Shown here: piece after piece, positions 10,914 through 21,354 of the stretch
Position numbering within the stretch: position 1 is the first letter of the stretch
Layout of the letters: every line of letters starts with the position of its first letter
NCBI GenBank assembly: GCA_023376005.1
Contig: CM042141.1
Span: 97,207,327-97,271,326, forward strand
From: Doryteuthis pealeii
Lineage: Eukaryota > Mollusca > Cephalopoda > Myopsida > Loliginidae
DNA: 64,000 bases
Reading direction: 5' to 3'
Notes under the pieces: model-generated
What the model was told of the DNA's origin: nothing
Databases searched by the model: none
The model's input: the letters and a program-made list of their open reading frames with translations, nothing else
Made by a program: the position numbers and the translations under genes

Positions 10914-11369
10914 GTTAGGTGGTTGGTTTTGAAGGCTATCACAATGCAAGTGTAAAAAAAAATTAAAAAAAAAAAAAAAAAAGGAGGAGGTAACTATGAT
11001 GTTGTTTGATTATCTGTGATTTATTTTCTTAATATTTCGAGATAAAGATCCCTTCGTCAGAAGATTTTTGAAAGCTAAGTTCTGGAGCTGTTACCTTGTG
11101 GCTAGGATCTGTTCATACTATTGTATGTTTGGTGATATCTTCCTCCAAATTTTTTGCATGTATAAGTGTAAGTGTATGTGTATGTGTAAGTGTGTGTCTA
11201 TCCAACAATGTCTTAGTATCATTCCAGATTTGGCCTATCCTTTTTTTGTTTAAGAAAATAAATCAAACGGTAGACAAACAGCATTATAGTTACCTCATTT
11301 TTCTTTACACTTGCATTGTGATAGCCTTCAAAACCAACCACCAAACCAATATAAACACAATGCTTCAAG
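10912..11369. mobile_element. Fold-back / long-TIR element family F1
   Basis: The left terminal segment has GGTTGGTTTTGAAGGCTATC, then ACAATGCAAGTGTAAA and GGTAACTATGATG. It is repeated inverted near 11245-11360 (TAGTTACCTC, TTTACACTTGCATTGTGATA, AACCAACCACC). The arms are about 110-130 nt. Between them is a short unique spacer. The copy at 20733-21050 is an almost perfect palindrome of the same terminal sequence. Non-coding; both copies sit at TA arrays. Confidence 0.7.
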
Positions 11370-11547
11370 AAATATATATATATAATAAAAAATGAAGGAC
11401 AGCAAATAAGAAAAGTGTTGCATATAAAAGTGCTCAATGCTATAATAGCAGAGCAGGTCTAAAATATAAAATTATGAGACTATATTATTGTTATTCAAGT
11501 TTAAAGAGTATTACACAATCCTCATACAGGAGAATAATAGATAAGCA

Positions 11548-11579
11548 TTATATTATATTATATTATATTATATTATATA
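11548..11579. repeat. (TTATA)n pentanucleotide repeat
   Basis: About six pentamer units ending in a short TA run. Confidence 0.9.
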
Positions 11580-11904
11580 TCTCACAGATATTATCTTTTA
11601 GTGATAGTGAGCCCAATTGTACATCAGCTGACATACACATGTGCTAATATCTATAACATGATTAAATGAAAGAATTACAAAATATATAATTTGAATTCTA
11701 ATGAATCCACATTTTGGGTGGAGATGGAATCAAACTGGCAAATTAACATTATTCTGTCATTTCATTTGCACAATAAATACAATCTTAATTCAATAAAAGA
11801 CAAATACACATCGGAAGATTTAACAAATCACACAATGTGAAATATTTTCTGCCAGAGAGTGCCGAGTCCTTTGTAAGAGGGGGTGGGGGGTAATCTAAAC
11901 CAAG
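11580..11904. other. AT-rich stretch without gene
   Basis: No family or gene recognised. A G-rich run lies near 11879-11890. Confidence 0.5.
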
Positions 11905-12125
11905 AAATAGGAAACAGACACGGCGAGGTGAGTTCAAATCCTGTATGTGGCAGTTTGCATTTCACATATCGCTAATACCCTGGGGAAAGGTAAGAATCCA
12001 AATACTCCCTCCAGCTATGGGTAAATAGTAGGACAGACTGATCTCTTTAATCTTAGTATAGCAACTGTTCTAAGAGATGGAAAACTCTGAATTCAAAACA
12101 AAAAGGGCTCTCTTCAAAGCTACTT
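11905..12125 (+). repeat. SINE family A
   Basis: B-box-like GAGTTCAAATCC, TTTGCATTTCACATATCGCT, AGCTATGGGTAAATAGTAGG and GAATTCAAA blocks in family order. The head before about 11905 is degraded and the 3' TA tail is missing. Confidence 0.75.
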
Positions 12126-12186
12126 TGAAGCTCAACATCCCCCTCCACCTTCCTCCTAACCAAAAACCAATATGACCCTAACAAAC

Positions 12187-12385
12187 CCGTCTAGGATTAT
12201 TTCATCTCTGGAGGTTAGAGAATAGTGTTCATTGTAAGTTCAGATTTACAGTTTTTGTGTATTTGTTTTAAGTGTTTTTTTTTTTTTTTTGGTTGGGGGG
12301 GGCACACAATCCTATTAAATACAAATTTTTAAACGGATCTATTTGACCCATAGATGGGACCCTAAAAGGTACTCCACACTCCCAG
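12187..12385 (+). repeat. R1-type fragment
   Basis: GTCTAGGATTATTTCAT head variant, ATTCATTGTAAG-like block, T run near 12278-12290, then GACCCATAGATGGGACCCTA. The GC-rich half is absent. Confidence 0.65.
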
Positions 12386-12461
12386 AATGGTTGATTATCA
12401 CTTTTAGTAACATAAATTTATATCTAATAATACAAAGCAAGGAAGAGATTTGATTTCTTTG

Positions 12462-12575
12462 TTTAATGGCATATCAACCTTCATGAGTTATTTAATGCCC
12501 AAACCATCCTCGTAGAAGAACAGTAGTGATACAATTTAACCCATAGCTGAAGGTTGGTCATACCTTTCCTAAGGA
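12462..12575 (+). repeat. R1-type fragment
   Basis: TTTAATGGCATATCAACC followed by GAGTTATTTAATGCC and an AACCCATAGCTGAAGG end. Resembles the short R1 variants near 30085 and 30170. Confidence 0.55.
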
Positions 12576-12702
12576 TATTAGTCTGAAAGGGAACATAATA
12601 GTGTGACTGGAGTTTGAACCCACTACAATGTTGCAGTCCAGTATGTTCGCCATGAGACTTCCTCGCAAGGAAGAGGGTTTAATTTCAGCTTGTACATGTT
12701 TG

Positions 12703-13137
12703 AGGCATATGTGGTGTAATGGTTACCATCATGGGAAATGGACATGGCAAGACGAGCTCAAATCCTAGACACAGCTGTTTGCATTTCATCATCATCATCA
12801 CTGCAGCACAGATATCCATGACAATCTCTCACCAACTGAACCTATCAGTCACGACCCCCGGGAGGTCATCTGCACCTCATCCAAAATTCGCACAGAGCTG
12901 ATCAACGTAGGTCCTTGCTGGATGGACCACACTGGCATGTTCATGTGCAGGTTTCCACTGCTAATGCCCTTGGGAAAGGTATAGATCCAACAATTATCTC
13001 TCCAGCTATGGGTAAATAGTAAGGCAGACTGGGCTCATTAAAATTGGTATGGCAATCGGTAAGGAAAAGGAAAACAGAATTCAAACTAAAGGGGTTCTTT
13101 TTAAGAGGAAAAGGGGGGGGGGATTCCAAATAATACA
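12703..13137 (+). repeat. SINE family A with internal insertion
   Basis: Head GTGTAATGGTTACC, box GAGCTCAAATCC and TTTGCATTTCA run to about 12787. The body resumes at about 12954 with GCTAATGCCCTTGGGAAAGG. The intervening about 165 bp is foreign to the family. The downstream body with AGCTATGGGTAAATAGTA is well preserved. Confidence 0.75.
12788..12953. repeat. Sequence inserted in a SINE A copy
   Basis: Starts in an ATC triplet run and includes CACGACCCCCGGGAGGTC and GCTGGATGGACCACACTGG. The latter part matches about 24305-24380 (GCTGATTGATGTAAG, CCTACACTGGTGTGTCCATG), so it is a second dispersed repeat and not unique host DNA. Class unknown. Confidence 0.55.
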
Positions 13138-13182
13138 TACAGGGTTGGTGAGCTTCAGCTTCATTTTTAAAGAGTATTTAAT

Positions 13183-13432
13183 TCTGGTTTAGCTCAATCA
13201 GTAGAGCACTTGCCTAGGAATCACAAGGTTTTTGGTTCGATACCGACCCTCGCCAACTCAGCATATGAGTAGCACAGGGAACTGTGCGGTAAAGTGGGGA
13301 GCTGATGGTAGGTGTGGCACTCCACCACAGACACAAAAACAATCTCCTTGGTCTAGCACTAGTGACAAGGTGATGGACTCCTTCGCTGTCTGGCTGATAC
13401 CGACATTAGGCCACCCCATCAATTTTACTTAT
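13183..13432 (+). repeat. SINE family B, well-preserved copy
   Basis: tRNA-like head with GGTTTAGCTCAATCAGTAGA (A-box region) and GGTTCGATACC (B-box), then GCCAACTCAGC, GGGGAGCTGATGGTAGGTGT, CTCCTTGGTCTAGCACTAGT and a GGCCACCCC 3' end. This order fits a tRNA-derived SINE. It is not a functional tRNA gene: no complete cloverleaf is formed. Confidence 0.85.
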
Positions 13433-13609
13433 TGCATATTTAGAGAATCTCATAATGATGCTACCATTTTACATTCATATAACGATCCTACCAAACTAGA
13501 ACAGAAATTCTGATTTAAGATTGAATGGTAAAGAAATTATAAAGAAATTAGCACAAGTTTTGAGTTTGAAAACATTTGACCAATTAATCACTTTCAACTA
13601 GACTTGTAG

Positions 13610-13737
13610 CAAACTAGTCTCACACAGATTCAGTTCTATTGAAAAGCAAGTTTTAACCTTTCTGGATGGCCCATACTTGTAACCTTGTATCACATTCTAC
13701 CCAAGGCAAAAGGGGTTGGGTAAATACACACTTTTCA
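13610..13737 (+). repeat. SINE family C fragment
   Basis: Contains CTGGATGGCCCATACTTGTA, ACCTTGTATCACATTCTACC and GGGTTGGGTAAATAC, as in copies at 30655, 30890 and 38440. The tRNA-like head is badly degraded. Confidence 0.6.
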
Positions 13738-13922
13738 TAGAAAAGAAATTTTCAGTTTTTATTCTCATGCCTTTAGATTTCAGGAATCAGAACATTTTTT
13801 TCTGAAGAAAAGTTTTTTTTAGAAAGTTTTAAAAAGAATTTTTTAAATAGTTGATATGCTATAAAAGAAGCAACAAAAACTGAACAGGTGATGTAACATG
13901 TCCATTTTTTGAATACAAAAAA

Positions 13923-13971
<49 letters not shown>

Positions 13972-14112
13972 TATACCTATAAAAAGAAAGTGCTTAATAT
14001 CATTGATAAAGCATGTATATATATACTTGGTTTAAAAATCACATGCTACGAACTGTCAGTTACCAATCACCATTCACTTCAGTTCTTCACTACCCTAATA
14101 TTTTTGGGTCAT

Positions 14113-14144
<32 letters not shown>

Positions 14145-15039
14145 TATATATATATAATGGAATTACACTGTACTAGATAACCTCCCAAAAATTAAGCCTG
14201 TATAAGATAAACATCCAAAATCACAAAGAAGTAAAAGAAATAATTAAAAAACTTAAAAAATAAAATAAATACTTCAAAAACATATTCCTTTTTATATTCT
14301 TTTCCATTAAATGATTAACAAATTTGAAGGAAAAAAGGACCCCATTAAGTAGTTGCATTCAAATCTTCAATTGTTACAGAAGAATTTCAAAGATTCAAGT
14401 GACAAAAGTTTTAATCTGCATTTCATGTCTACCATACAATTTAATGTCAATCCCATTCATTTCAATAATTGGTGCATACAGCAGCAGCAGGAGCAGTAGC
14501 AGGAGGAGCAGCAGCAGCAAAGATCCAATCCTCTTAAGCACAACAACAGAGTTTTGCAAGCATTCCCATTAAAGTGGAAGGAACAGGTGATTAGAGGTTT
14601 TTCTACCATATATATTCACAAATCATACGGGATGGGGTTATTTGTTTGGGAGGCAGAGATCAATACAAACATGGGGGACCAATCACTTCTCACAAATCAA
14701 TACACAATCAATCAGAAAAAAAAAAGGCAAGAACACACACACACACACACACACACACAAAGAAATACTAACCTTAAAATCTTTCACTAGTAATCCTGTC
14801 CATCATTGAAAAGGTATAAATCAATGCATTACTTCCTCGGATAATACAAGAGAAGTTACAAGGAAAATCTCTCAAGTTTTGTATATTCAGAAGATTTACT
14901 TGCAGCTCAACTAAAATCGTGATATTCAATGTTTTTATCGCATTTACTGTCTGGACACTAAACATTTACAAGCACGACTATACAAACAGCCGAGATTCAG
15001 TGAATTTGGATTGTATTTATTGAATCCGATTGGTTGGTG
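13738..15039. other. Simple-repeat-rich stretch, no gene
   Basis: Contains (TA)n at about 13925-13970, (AC)n(TA)n at about 14113-14156, an AGC/AGG triplet tract at about 14480-14521 and (AC)n at about 14735-14759. No gene or dispersed family recognised between them. Confidence 0.65.
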
Positions 15040-15505
15040 GGATTTTATGACATGTCAACCTTGTTGGGTTATTTTATGCTGAAGACATTTATTTTATTAA
15101 TTCTTGTTGGGTATTCAAAAATCAAACTCAATTTCTTTTTAATACTCATTTTTTAATACTCATTTTTTCATCTATTTAACCCATAGATGGGACCTTAACA
15201 GGTACTACCACTCCAGGTCAGAGTGGGTCCTGGGATGTATGTATTTACTCAACACTTCAATCAGAAAAAGGATGCGACACAAGCAGAGAACAACTGGTTT
15301 AAATTTTGTTCTTTCCTTCTAGATTGGTTACCATACCAAGGCAAAAGACTCCAGTCTCGCCCAGAATTTGAACTCGGGTCGTCAGGGACCATTTCCTTTT
15401 AAAACCATTACACCATGAGTGCCTCTGTGGTACCCTACATTCCTAAAATCTCCAGAACTAGAGCCTCACCGTCAGATGCAGTTTAGAGGGGGGGTATAAG
15501 ATTTG
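15040..15505 (+). repeat. R1 copy split by a SINE A insertion
   Basis: Left part has ACATGTCAACCTTG, GTTATTTTATGC and CCATAGATGGGACCTTAACA. The right part resumes near 15430 with CCTACATTCC and CTCACCGTCAGATGCAG. The interruption is a reverse-oriented SINE A at about 15237-15429. Confidence 0.7.
15237..15429 (-). repeat. SINE family A inserted in R1
   Basis: Reverse complement of the family: GGTTACCATACCAAGGCAAA, GAATTTGAACTCGGGTC and AACCATTACACCATGAGTGC. The whole central body is missing between the tail and the box region. Nesting shows it is younger than the R1 copy. Confidence 0.65.
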
Positions 15506-15507
15506 AA

Positions 15508-15955
15508 TGTGTGGTTCTTATAATACATTAGAAGTCTCAGAGTAATGTTCTAGGTGAATATATACATGAATGAATCTGAACAAAGAAGTACAACATAACA
15601 ATACAGGCTTTATTGTCTGAGCACATGGAACATGACATATACAACATTATACAAACAGATAGGATGAAAATCCTTTGGATGTATGAAAGAGTTCATAAAA
15701 AATACGAGAGTCACTTACTGATAGTGTGGCAAGGCCTAGTCTATGTTTTGAGAGAGAGAGAGAGCTTCCCGGGCTGAGTTTAAATATCCAGTTAGTAGTG
15801 CCACCTAGTCACGAAACCCTGGTGGCAAGGGAAGATAACCCTTTTGGACCCAAGTTCATCCAAGCAGGGGCAGACAATCGCTACTGGGTAATATCCCTGT
15901 AGCTGTATTCTCTTCAACAGAGAATACAGTCAGTATATCCCAAGTCACACTGACA
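15508..15955 (-). mobile_element. Probable solo LTR
   Basis: About 448 bp bounded by TG and CA. On the minus strand it reads TGTCAGTGTG at one end and ACCACACA at the other. It has a TATA-like ATATTTAAA about 190 nt in, and an AATAAAG polyadenylation-type signal followed by CCTGTATTGTT in the second half, as in U3-R-U5. A perfect 10-bp stem (CTGTATTCTC / GAGAATACAG) lies near 15904-15930. I found no convincing 4-6 bp target duplication and no internal retroelement genes, so the boundaries are approximate. Confidence 0.5.
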
Positions 15956-16054
15956 GGGTGAAGTGTTTGTTTGTTTTTTAGTAAAAGGGGGAAAAGAGGG
16001 GAAGGGGGGGAATGTGGATGGTTTAATCTGGATTAGTAAGTAAAGTCAATAATC

Positions 16055-16290
16055 AATAAAGTAAGTGGCAAATAATTGGTATCAGTCAAACAACAAAGGA
16101 GTCTAATACCTTTTTTTGCTAGCGTTAGACAAGGGAGATTGTTTTTGCTGAGGGGGATCGCCATAATTACCATCAGCTTGTGGATGCTTTACCATACAGA
16201 TCAGATTACCCAAACTGTGCTACTCATGTGCTGAGTTGGCAGGTACTGGTATTGAACATTGCAATTCCAAGGTCAATGCTATATAGACGG
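16055..16290 (-). repeat. SINE family B, diverged
   Basis: Reverse orientation: TTGGTATCAGTCAAACAACA, GACAAGGGAGATTG, CATCAGCTTG, GTGCTACTCATGTGCTGAGT and GGTATTGAAC. The body is recognisable and the tRNA head poor. Confidence 0.7.
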
Positions 16291-16773
16291 GTCTAAACCC
16301 TTCAGATCAATATTACCAAGATCCTTTCAAAACAATATCATCAATTGTTGACTTATCAAATTTCTAAATAAAATGTTATACTTCAATTTAAATATGTATA
16401 TAGTGGCAATAGAATTCTATCTCGATCCACAGTTAAATGAATTAAATCATAACACAACCTTCCAATCTATTACATTGGATCAATTCCTATTAGAATTGAG
16501 CAGTTTGGCCACTTTGGTTTCACTATAGATTGTTTTTTTTGTTTCTTGATACCTTGGTTTCCAGTTTGATTTCAGGTTTTTAATTTAGTATTTTTATTTC
16601 TAGGGAAACCATTCATTCTCTTGTGTAACAATTTTGGTTTCAGACAACATGTCGTATTCCCCCCCCCTCAATTTGAAAACATTCTATGCTGAAATAGAAA
16701 ATAGATTTCCAAATTGTCATTACTGTTGGATTTCCTTTTTCTTTTCTAAACAAATACATTTCACATTTATTTC

Positions 16774-16815
<42 letters not shown>

Positions 16816-17136
16816 AATAGCCAATTAAATGTTTTTCGCACACTTTTGTTCAATCTTTCCCTCTTACAATAAAAAAAAAAATTAAAAATCTGAAATTTTT
16901 TTCAACCCTGTTTTCTTGGATATTGTCACTTAGTAGTAATAGCACTACACCCGAATAATTTGGGTCTCATAAAAATTCTCAATGTGCTTTCCCAGTGCAC
17001 AGATGAAACCAGAAAAAAAAAAAAACTTTTTTTTTTCCAGTTTTTGACATCCATGCACAACTCAGAATACACTTCCATTAATTGTCAATGAATTTCAATT
17101 GGTTTAATGCCTTTTGTGTTCAAAATAACTTCAAAC

Positions 17137-17170
<34 letters not shown>

Positions 17171-18769
17171 TGTTAATTCTTTTTTCTTTGTAGTTTCCTC
17201 CAGACATATACACAACAGCCCTTTATATATGTATAGATAGATAGATAGATAGTGCACTAGGTTGTACAAATAAATAAAGATACAGATATACAGAATCTTT
17301 CTTTTACATATATAGATTTTACATGATTAAGAATGTATATAAATAGAAATAATAGTGCAGAATTCTTTTTTTTTTACAGCAACATAGCATTTTGTGTATA
17401 GTGAAAATGTATCATTAAAAGCAATGAAGTAATTAAAAAGTAAAAGATATTAATTATAAAAGATCTTTTGAAGTTTGTCTTTGGTGGTGATTCATGAACT
17501 CTATATTAAGAATCTCAAATGTGAAAATGAAAGCCAAAAAATAAGAAACTTTGAAGTGACAGAAATATTCAGTGCAAAAAGGAAGATGACGTTAAATGAG
17601 TTATCAATGAGATTGCTGACAAGTGAGTATCGCAGAGCCAAATGTGTTTGAAAAAATGCTACCCAACACACACACACCATGCGCAAAGGGGTACTGAAAA
17701 GTTCTTGGCTCGATATACATCTTAATGAGATTTTTTGCCTTCAAAATATTTCTCTCATCTATTGATACACCATTACTCTGATTGAAGTTTTCATCCTATA
17801 ATGTCTTCATTTTAGGGATAGTACAAAGATCCTCTTATATGTGTTTAATTCAAGGACCTTTCAGAGTGAATCTCATCTTTGTGAAAGCAAAATGTTTGCA
17901 AATGCCCAAATCCAGAGATCAGAGCAGTTGGAGGAGTCTTATCTTATCTCCTCCAACTGGGATCCTCTTTGGGGTAGCTGTTCTTTTCAAAAAATGCTGG
18001 TATTACTCAAGATATTACAGACCATTCAAAAATCGTGGGTAAATAGAGAAGAACAGATAGTGGATTTTTTTATTTTTATGTTTTTAAATTTTTATAAAGC
18101 TAGTGTGGGTGAATATACTTATATCTAGAATCATCTAAGTGGTAGTCAAGAAATTACTAGTACTACTACTAACTGTAGTCTTAAAATCAAGGACAAAATC
18201 TGATTTAAAAATTAGTTTCTCTTCTGATAATGCAATATTAAATAAAAATAAATTTAACTTTTTTTTTTTTTAAAAAAAGGGCACATGTTTTTAGTAATTT
18301 GTTTTCTTAAATTTATTTTCAGAATCCTGTCTTACAGATGCAAATTTAATTATTATGCTTGAATTATTACAAAACCATTTTTAGAAAGAACAAAAATTGG
18401 GAATTAATAAAATAATCATTATTAAAATATTCTTGGTCCGCAATTTATTAAGCAAAAATGTTAATACTTCCTTTGGTTTGTAACCTTACAACCCAACAAT
18501 TAATGGGATCATTCTCTCAAATTTATTACACCCTTTTCAGTAGAACAACAAAAAGACCTCTTTTTTTGCTGATAGTCCCAAATTGTGTACTTTTAATCCT
18601 GAAATGTAAGAAATGACAAAGAGCAAGTATTATATTGTCTTGTGTATGTGTAGACTATATTGCCTCTTGTACATTTTATTATTCTGTCTTCTACATAGAT
18701 TTATTTTGTCAGTTACTTTGCATTATTTAAAAAAGGTCTTGTATTCATTCTTTCTTTGCTTAACTTTCG
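16291..18769. other. AT-rich stretch without gene
   Basis: Simple sequence: an A run at 16777-16814, (TA)n(TG)n at about 17138-17170 and GATA repeats at about 17232-17253. Overlapping frames at 17782-18128 are interrupted in each frame and show no domain I recognise. The start of that stretch (CTGAAAAGTTCTTGGCTC near 17694) could be an old TIR-type element, but no matching opposite end was found. Confidence 0.5.
17925..17959. other. Perfect 12-bp stem-loop
   Basis: CAGTTGGAGGAG (17925-17936) pairs perfectly with CTCCTCCAACTG (17948-17959) around an 11-nt loop. It is far more GC-rich than its surroundings. Function unknown; it may be part of a decayed element. Confidence 0.6.
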
Positions 18770-18875
18770 GTGATCTAGTGGGATCACCAGAACTGGAGCC
18801 TCACCAGCAGTTTTATGTAATATTATGACTAATACCCAGGACACCCTTTTTTGGGGGGTGGGGGTGTTTAACAGA
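18770..18875 (+). repeat. R1-type tail fragment
   Basis: GGATCACCAGAACTGGAGCC, CTCACCAGCAG, AATACCCAGGACACCC and a G-rich run follow the same order as the R1 tail at 22430-22500. Confidence 0.55.
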
Positions 18876-19464
18876 AGAAATAAGATCAAATACAATGGCA
18901 GGTGAATAAGAAGGTTAGAAATACAGTGGAGGATGAGTTATGACTTACAACACAGTCTAATTTGGGATGATAAGAGCAGGGGGGGTAGGGGGTATGATAT
19001 GTGGGATCCACAAGATAGTTTACAACTGCAGTGGTTAAAAGGAGGGGGGGAATGATTTACAAAAAGGTGTAGATGGTTCAAACCTATTTCTACTACACAT
19101 TTAGTGCTAATGTACTTACCAAAAAGCTTTGTGACCCATAACAGACTGTCATACTCTAAGCCACTACCAATATGGCTGTCCTGAGAAGGAAGAGGCACCT
19201 CAACATTAGGTAACAACAATATTTTTTAAAAACAAAAGAAAAAAAAAAAACAAAAGAAAAAAGGAGGAAACAAAATTTGATAGTTTATAGTACAAAAAAG
19301 AACAAGTTTTAGTGTGCGAGTTTTTTTTTGTGTTGAAACCAAAATTATAACCAAACTTTATATACACCATGATTTAACAACTTTGTTATTAAATTTGATT
19401 TACAGTTGAAAATAACAGAATACTTAACACTACCCATTATGGTTATGTTAAGCTAACAGAATGG
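18876..19464. other. Stretch without gene
   Basis: Contains G-rich runs near 18979-18990 and 19042-19050 and A-rich tracts near 19235-19260. A minus-strand frame at 18938-19219 has no recognisable domain. Confidence 0.45.
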
Positions 19465-20095
19465 TTGGTTAGATTTTACAACATGTCAACTCTTGTTGGG
19501 TTATTTTATGCTGAAGAGATTTTGTTTAATTCATTCTTGTTGGGTATTCAATTTTTTTTTGTTTTAAACTCAATTTTTGAAAAAACACTTATTTCAAACT
19601 CATTTTTTATCTATTTAACCAATAGATAGGACCCTAACAGGTATTACCACTCTGGGTCTGGGTGGACCTGGGCAATGAATGGGTACTACACACTCCCCAA
19701 AGCTCCAAATTGGAACTTCACCTTTAGATTCAGTTTAACGTCATACCCAGGACACCAAGACCCTCAGCCACTGCCATCTAGCACATATAAAAGTGATTGG
19801 GGGTTTGCCATAATAGCAATAGGGTTGGGACAATCATATAACTGCTAGGGCTTGACATGACTAGCAGATTGATTGGAGGGTGTCTCTCCAATCGCCCATC
19901 TAGCCTAAGTAAGGGCCAAAGTGGATGGTTTTATGTCATGGACTGGTCAGCTACAAGGATTCTGTCTTTAAGCATCACAGTTGCCACCCACGGCTAACAG
20001 GTCCTACTGGGGAGGGAGGCTTACCTCTCTGCAGAGGTGCAGTTGGTGTATTTTACAGCCCCAGATGACAGGACTACTTAATATAGCTTAACAGA
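19465..20095 (+). repeat. R1 dispersed repeat, near full-length copy
   Basis: Contains ACATGTCAACTC, TTGGGTTATTTTATGC, AACCAATAGATAGGACCCTA, ACTCCCCAAAGCTCC, CTTGACATGACTAGCAGATT and TAGCCTAAGTAAGGGC, ending near GGTGCAGTTGGTGTATTTTA. Collinear with 5862-6450 but clearly diverged. Confidence 0.75.
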
Positions 20096-20159
20096 ATGAG
20101 AGCAGTCTATCCCAGTGGATTGAATAAATGGTTCAGTTCAAAGTTCCATGAAGATTCCA

Positions 20160-20207
20160 GAGTTAGACAAGAAACACCTGAAGGCAGGAGGACACATTGG
20201 CTGAAAT

Positions 20208-20258
<51 letters not shown>
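20160..20258 (+). repeat. CCTGAAG-type tail with (TA)n
   Basis: ACACCTGAAGGCAGGAGGAC, ACATTGGCTGAAATTGTG, then about 46 nt of TA (20212-20258). The same tail recurs at about 23283, 24276, 27300 and (reversed) 62858. It seems to be the 3' end of a dispersed element whose body I cannot identify. Confidence 0.55.
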
Positions 20259-20260
<2 letters not shown>

Positions 20261-20315
20261 AAGTAAAATGCAGAAATTAATCTGACAGTATGTGGACAAA
20301 TGTAGAACAAACAGA

Positions 20316-20662
20316 GGATGTTACAATGAATGGAAATTTATTAGTCATAGTGTCAACATTTGAACATTTGGTTTATAAAGAAACTTTCAGGACAATATGA
20401 AACTAGTCAAGAAGAAGAAAAAAAAAGATTTATCTAGTTAAAAAAGATGGATATTTTGAATGCGTTGAGCTTGAAAAATGTGTAGAAAAGGTTTGTAACC
20501 GTACGTTGATTAGCATTCATAATTGAAGGTTATTTTTTCTTCTTGATTAGTTTCATATTGTCCTGAAGAAGGTTTCTTTATAAACCGAAATGTTCGAACA
20601 TCAACACTACAACCAATTAAATTTCCATCCATTGTAATTTTCCATGTTTGTTCTATATTTCT

Positions 20663-20672
<10 letters not shown>
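20316..20672. mobile_element. Fold-back element family F2
   Basis: Left arm about 20316-20440 (GAACAAACAG, ATGGAAATTTATT, GGTTTATAAAGAAACTTTCA, GGACAATATGAAACTA) is the imperfect reverse complement of the right arm about 20525-20670. The right arm contains CCTGAAGAAGG, TTTCTTTATAAACCGAAA and an ATTTCCATCCATTGTAA block. No coding capacity. An (AC)n array follows at 20665-20693. Confidence 0.7.
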
Positions 20673-20695
<23 letters not shown>

Positions 20696-20732
20696 AGAGA
20701 GTTTTATAATTTGCTTGAAGCATTGTGTATAT

Positions 20733-21045
20733 ATTGGTTTGGAGGTTGATTTTGAAGGCTCTCACAATGCAGGTGTAAATAATAAGGTAACAATGGTGTT
20801 GTGTGTTAACCTGTATTTTATTCTTGAATTTTCGAGATAAAATCTCTTTTTCAGATCACTGGAACTGAAGTCGTCTTGTTATGACATAAATGCCATAACA
20901 AGACGACTTCAGTTCCAGTGATCTTCTGAAAAAGAGATTTTATCTCAAATTCAAGAATAAAATACAGGTTAACACACAACACCATTGTTACCTTATTTTT
21001 TTCTTTACACCTGCATTGTGATAGCCTTCAAAATCAACCTCCAAA

Positions 21046-21050
<5 letters not shown>
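20733..21050. mobile_element. Near-perfect palindromic F1 element
   Basis: About 155-bp arms read ATTGGTTTGGAGGTTGATTT outward to the apex GTTATGACATAAATGCCATAAC at about 20878-20899 and back. Arms differ by only a few changes (for example CTCTCACAATG versus CTATCACAATG). TA arrays adjoin it (21050-21092). The terminal sequence matches the F1 element at 10912-11369. Confidence 0.8.

Positions 21051-21092
<42 letters not shown>
21050..21092. repeat. (TA)n microsatellite
   Basis: About 21 TA units at the right end of the F1 palindrome. Confidence 0.95.
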
Positions 21093-21095
<3 letters not shown>

Positions 21096-21354
21096 AAGAT
21101 GAATTAAAAGTCTGAAAAATCTAAATACAAATTTAACATCAAAACTCCAACAGAATCTTGCATCAGAAAAATAATGTTTAAAAATGTTTGGCTTTGGATT
21201 ACGCTAACCACACATTCAACTGGAACGATGTAGACAAGAATGATATTGCTATGCAAGACATGATACAAAGCTTACAATTGTTTTCCATCAAACCATCATT
21301 TTCTGCAAGTGACATCTTCCTACTAAACTTTTTCCATCGCAATGAGACTTCCTC

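Noticed and set aside
13183..13255. Functional tRNA gene (also at 24688, 47438, 53640)
   Set aside because: A- and B-box are present but no complete cloverleaf or acceptor stem forms, and the same sequence recurs as SINE heads.
17690..18130. Mariner transposase remnant
   Set aside because: A terminus-like CTGAAAAGTTCTTGGCTC start was noted, but no DDE-type motif or opposite end could be read.
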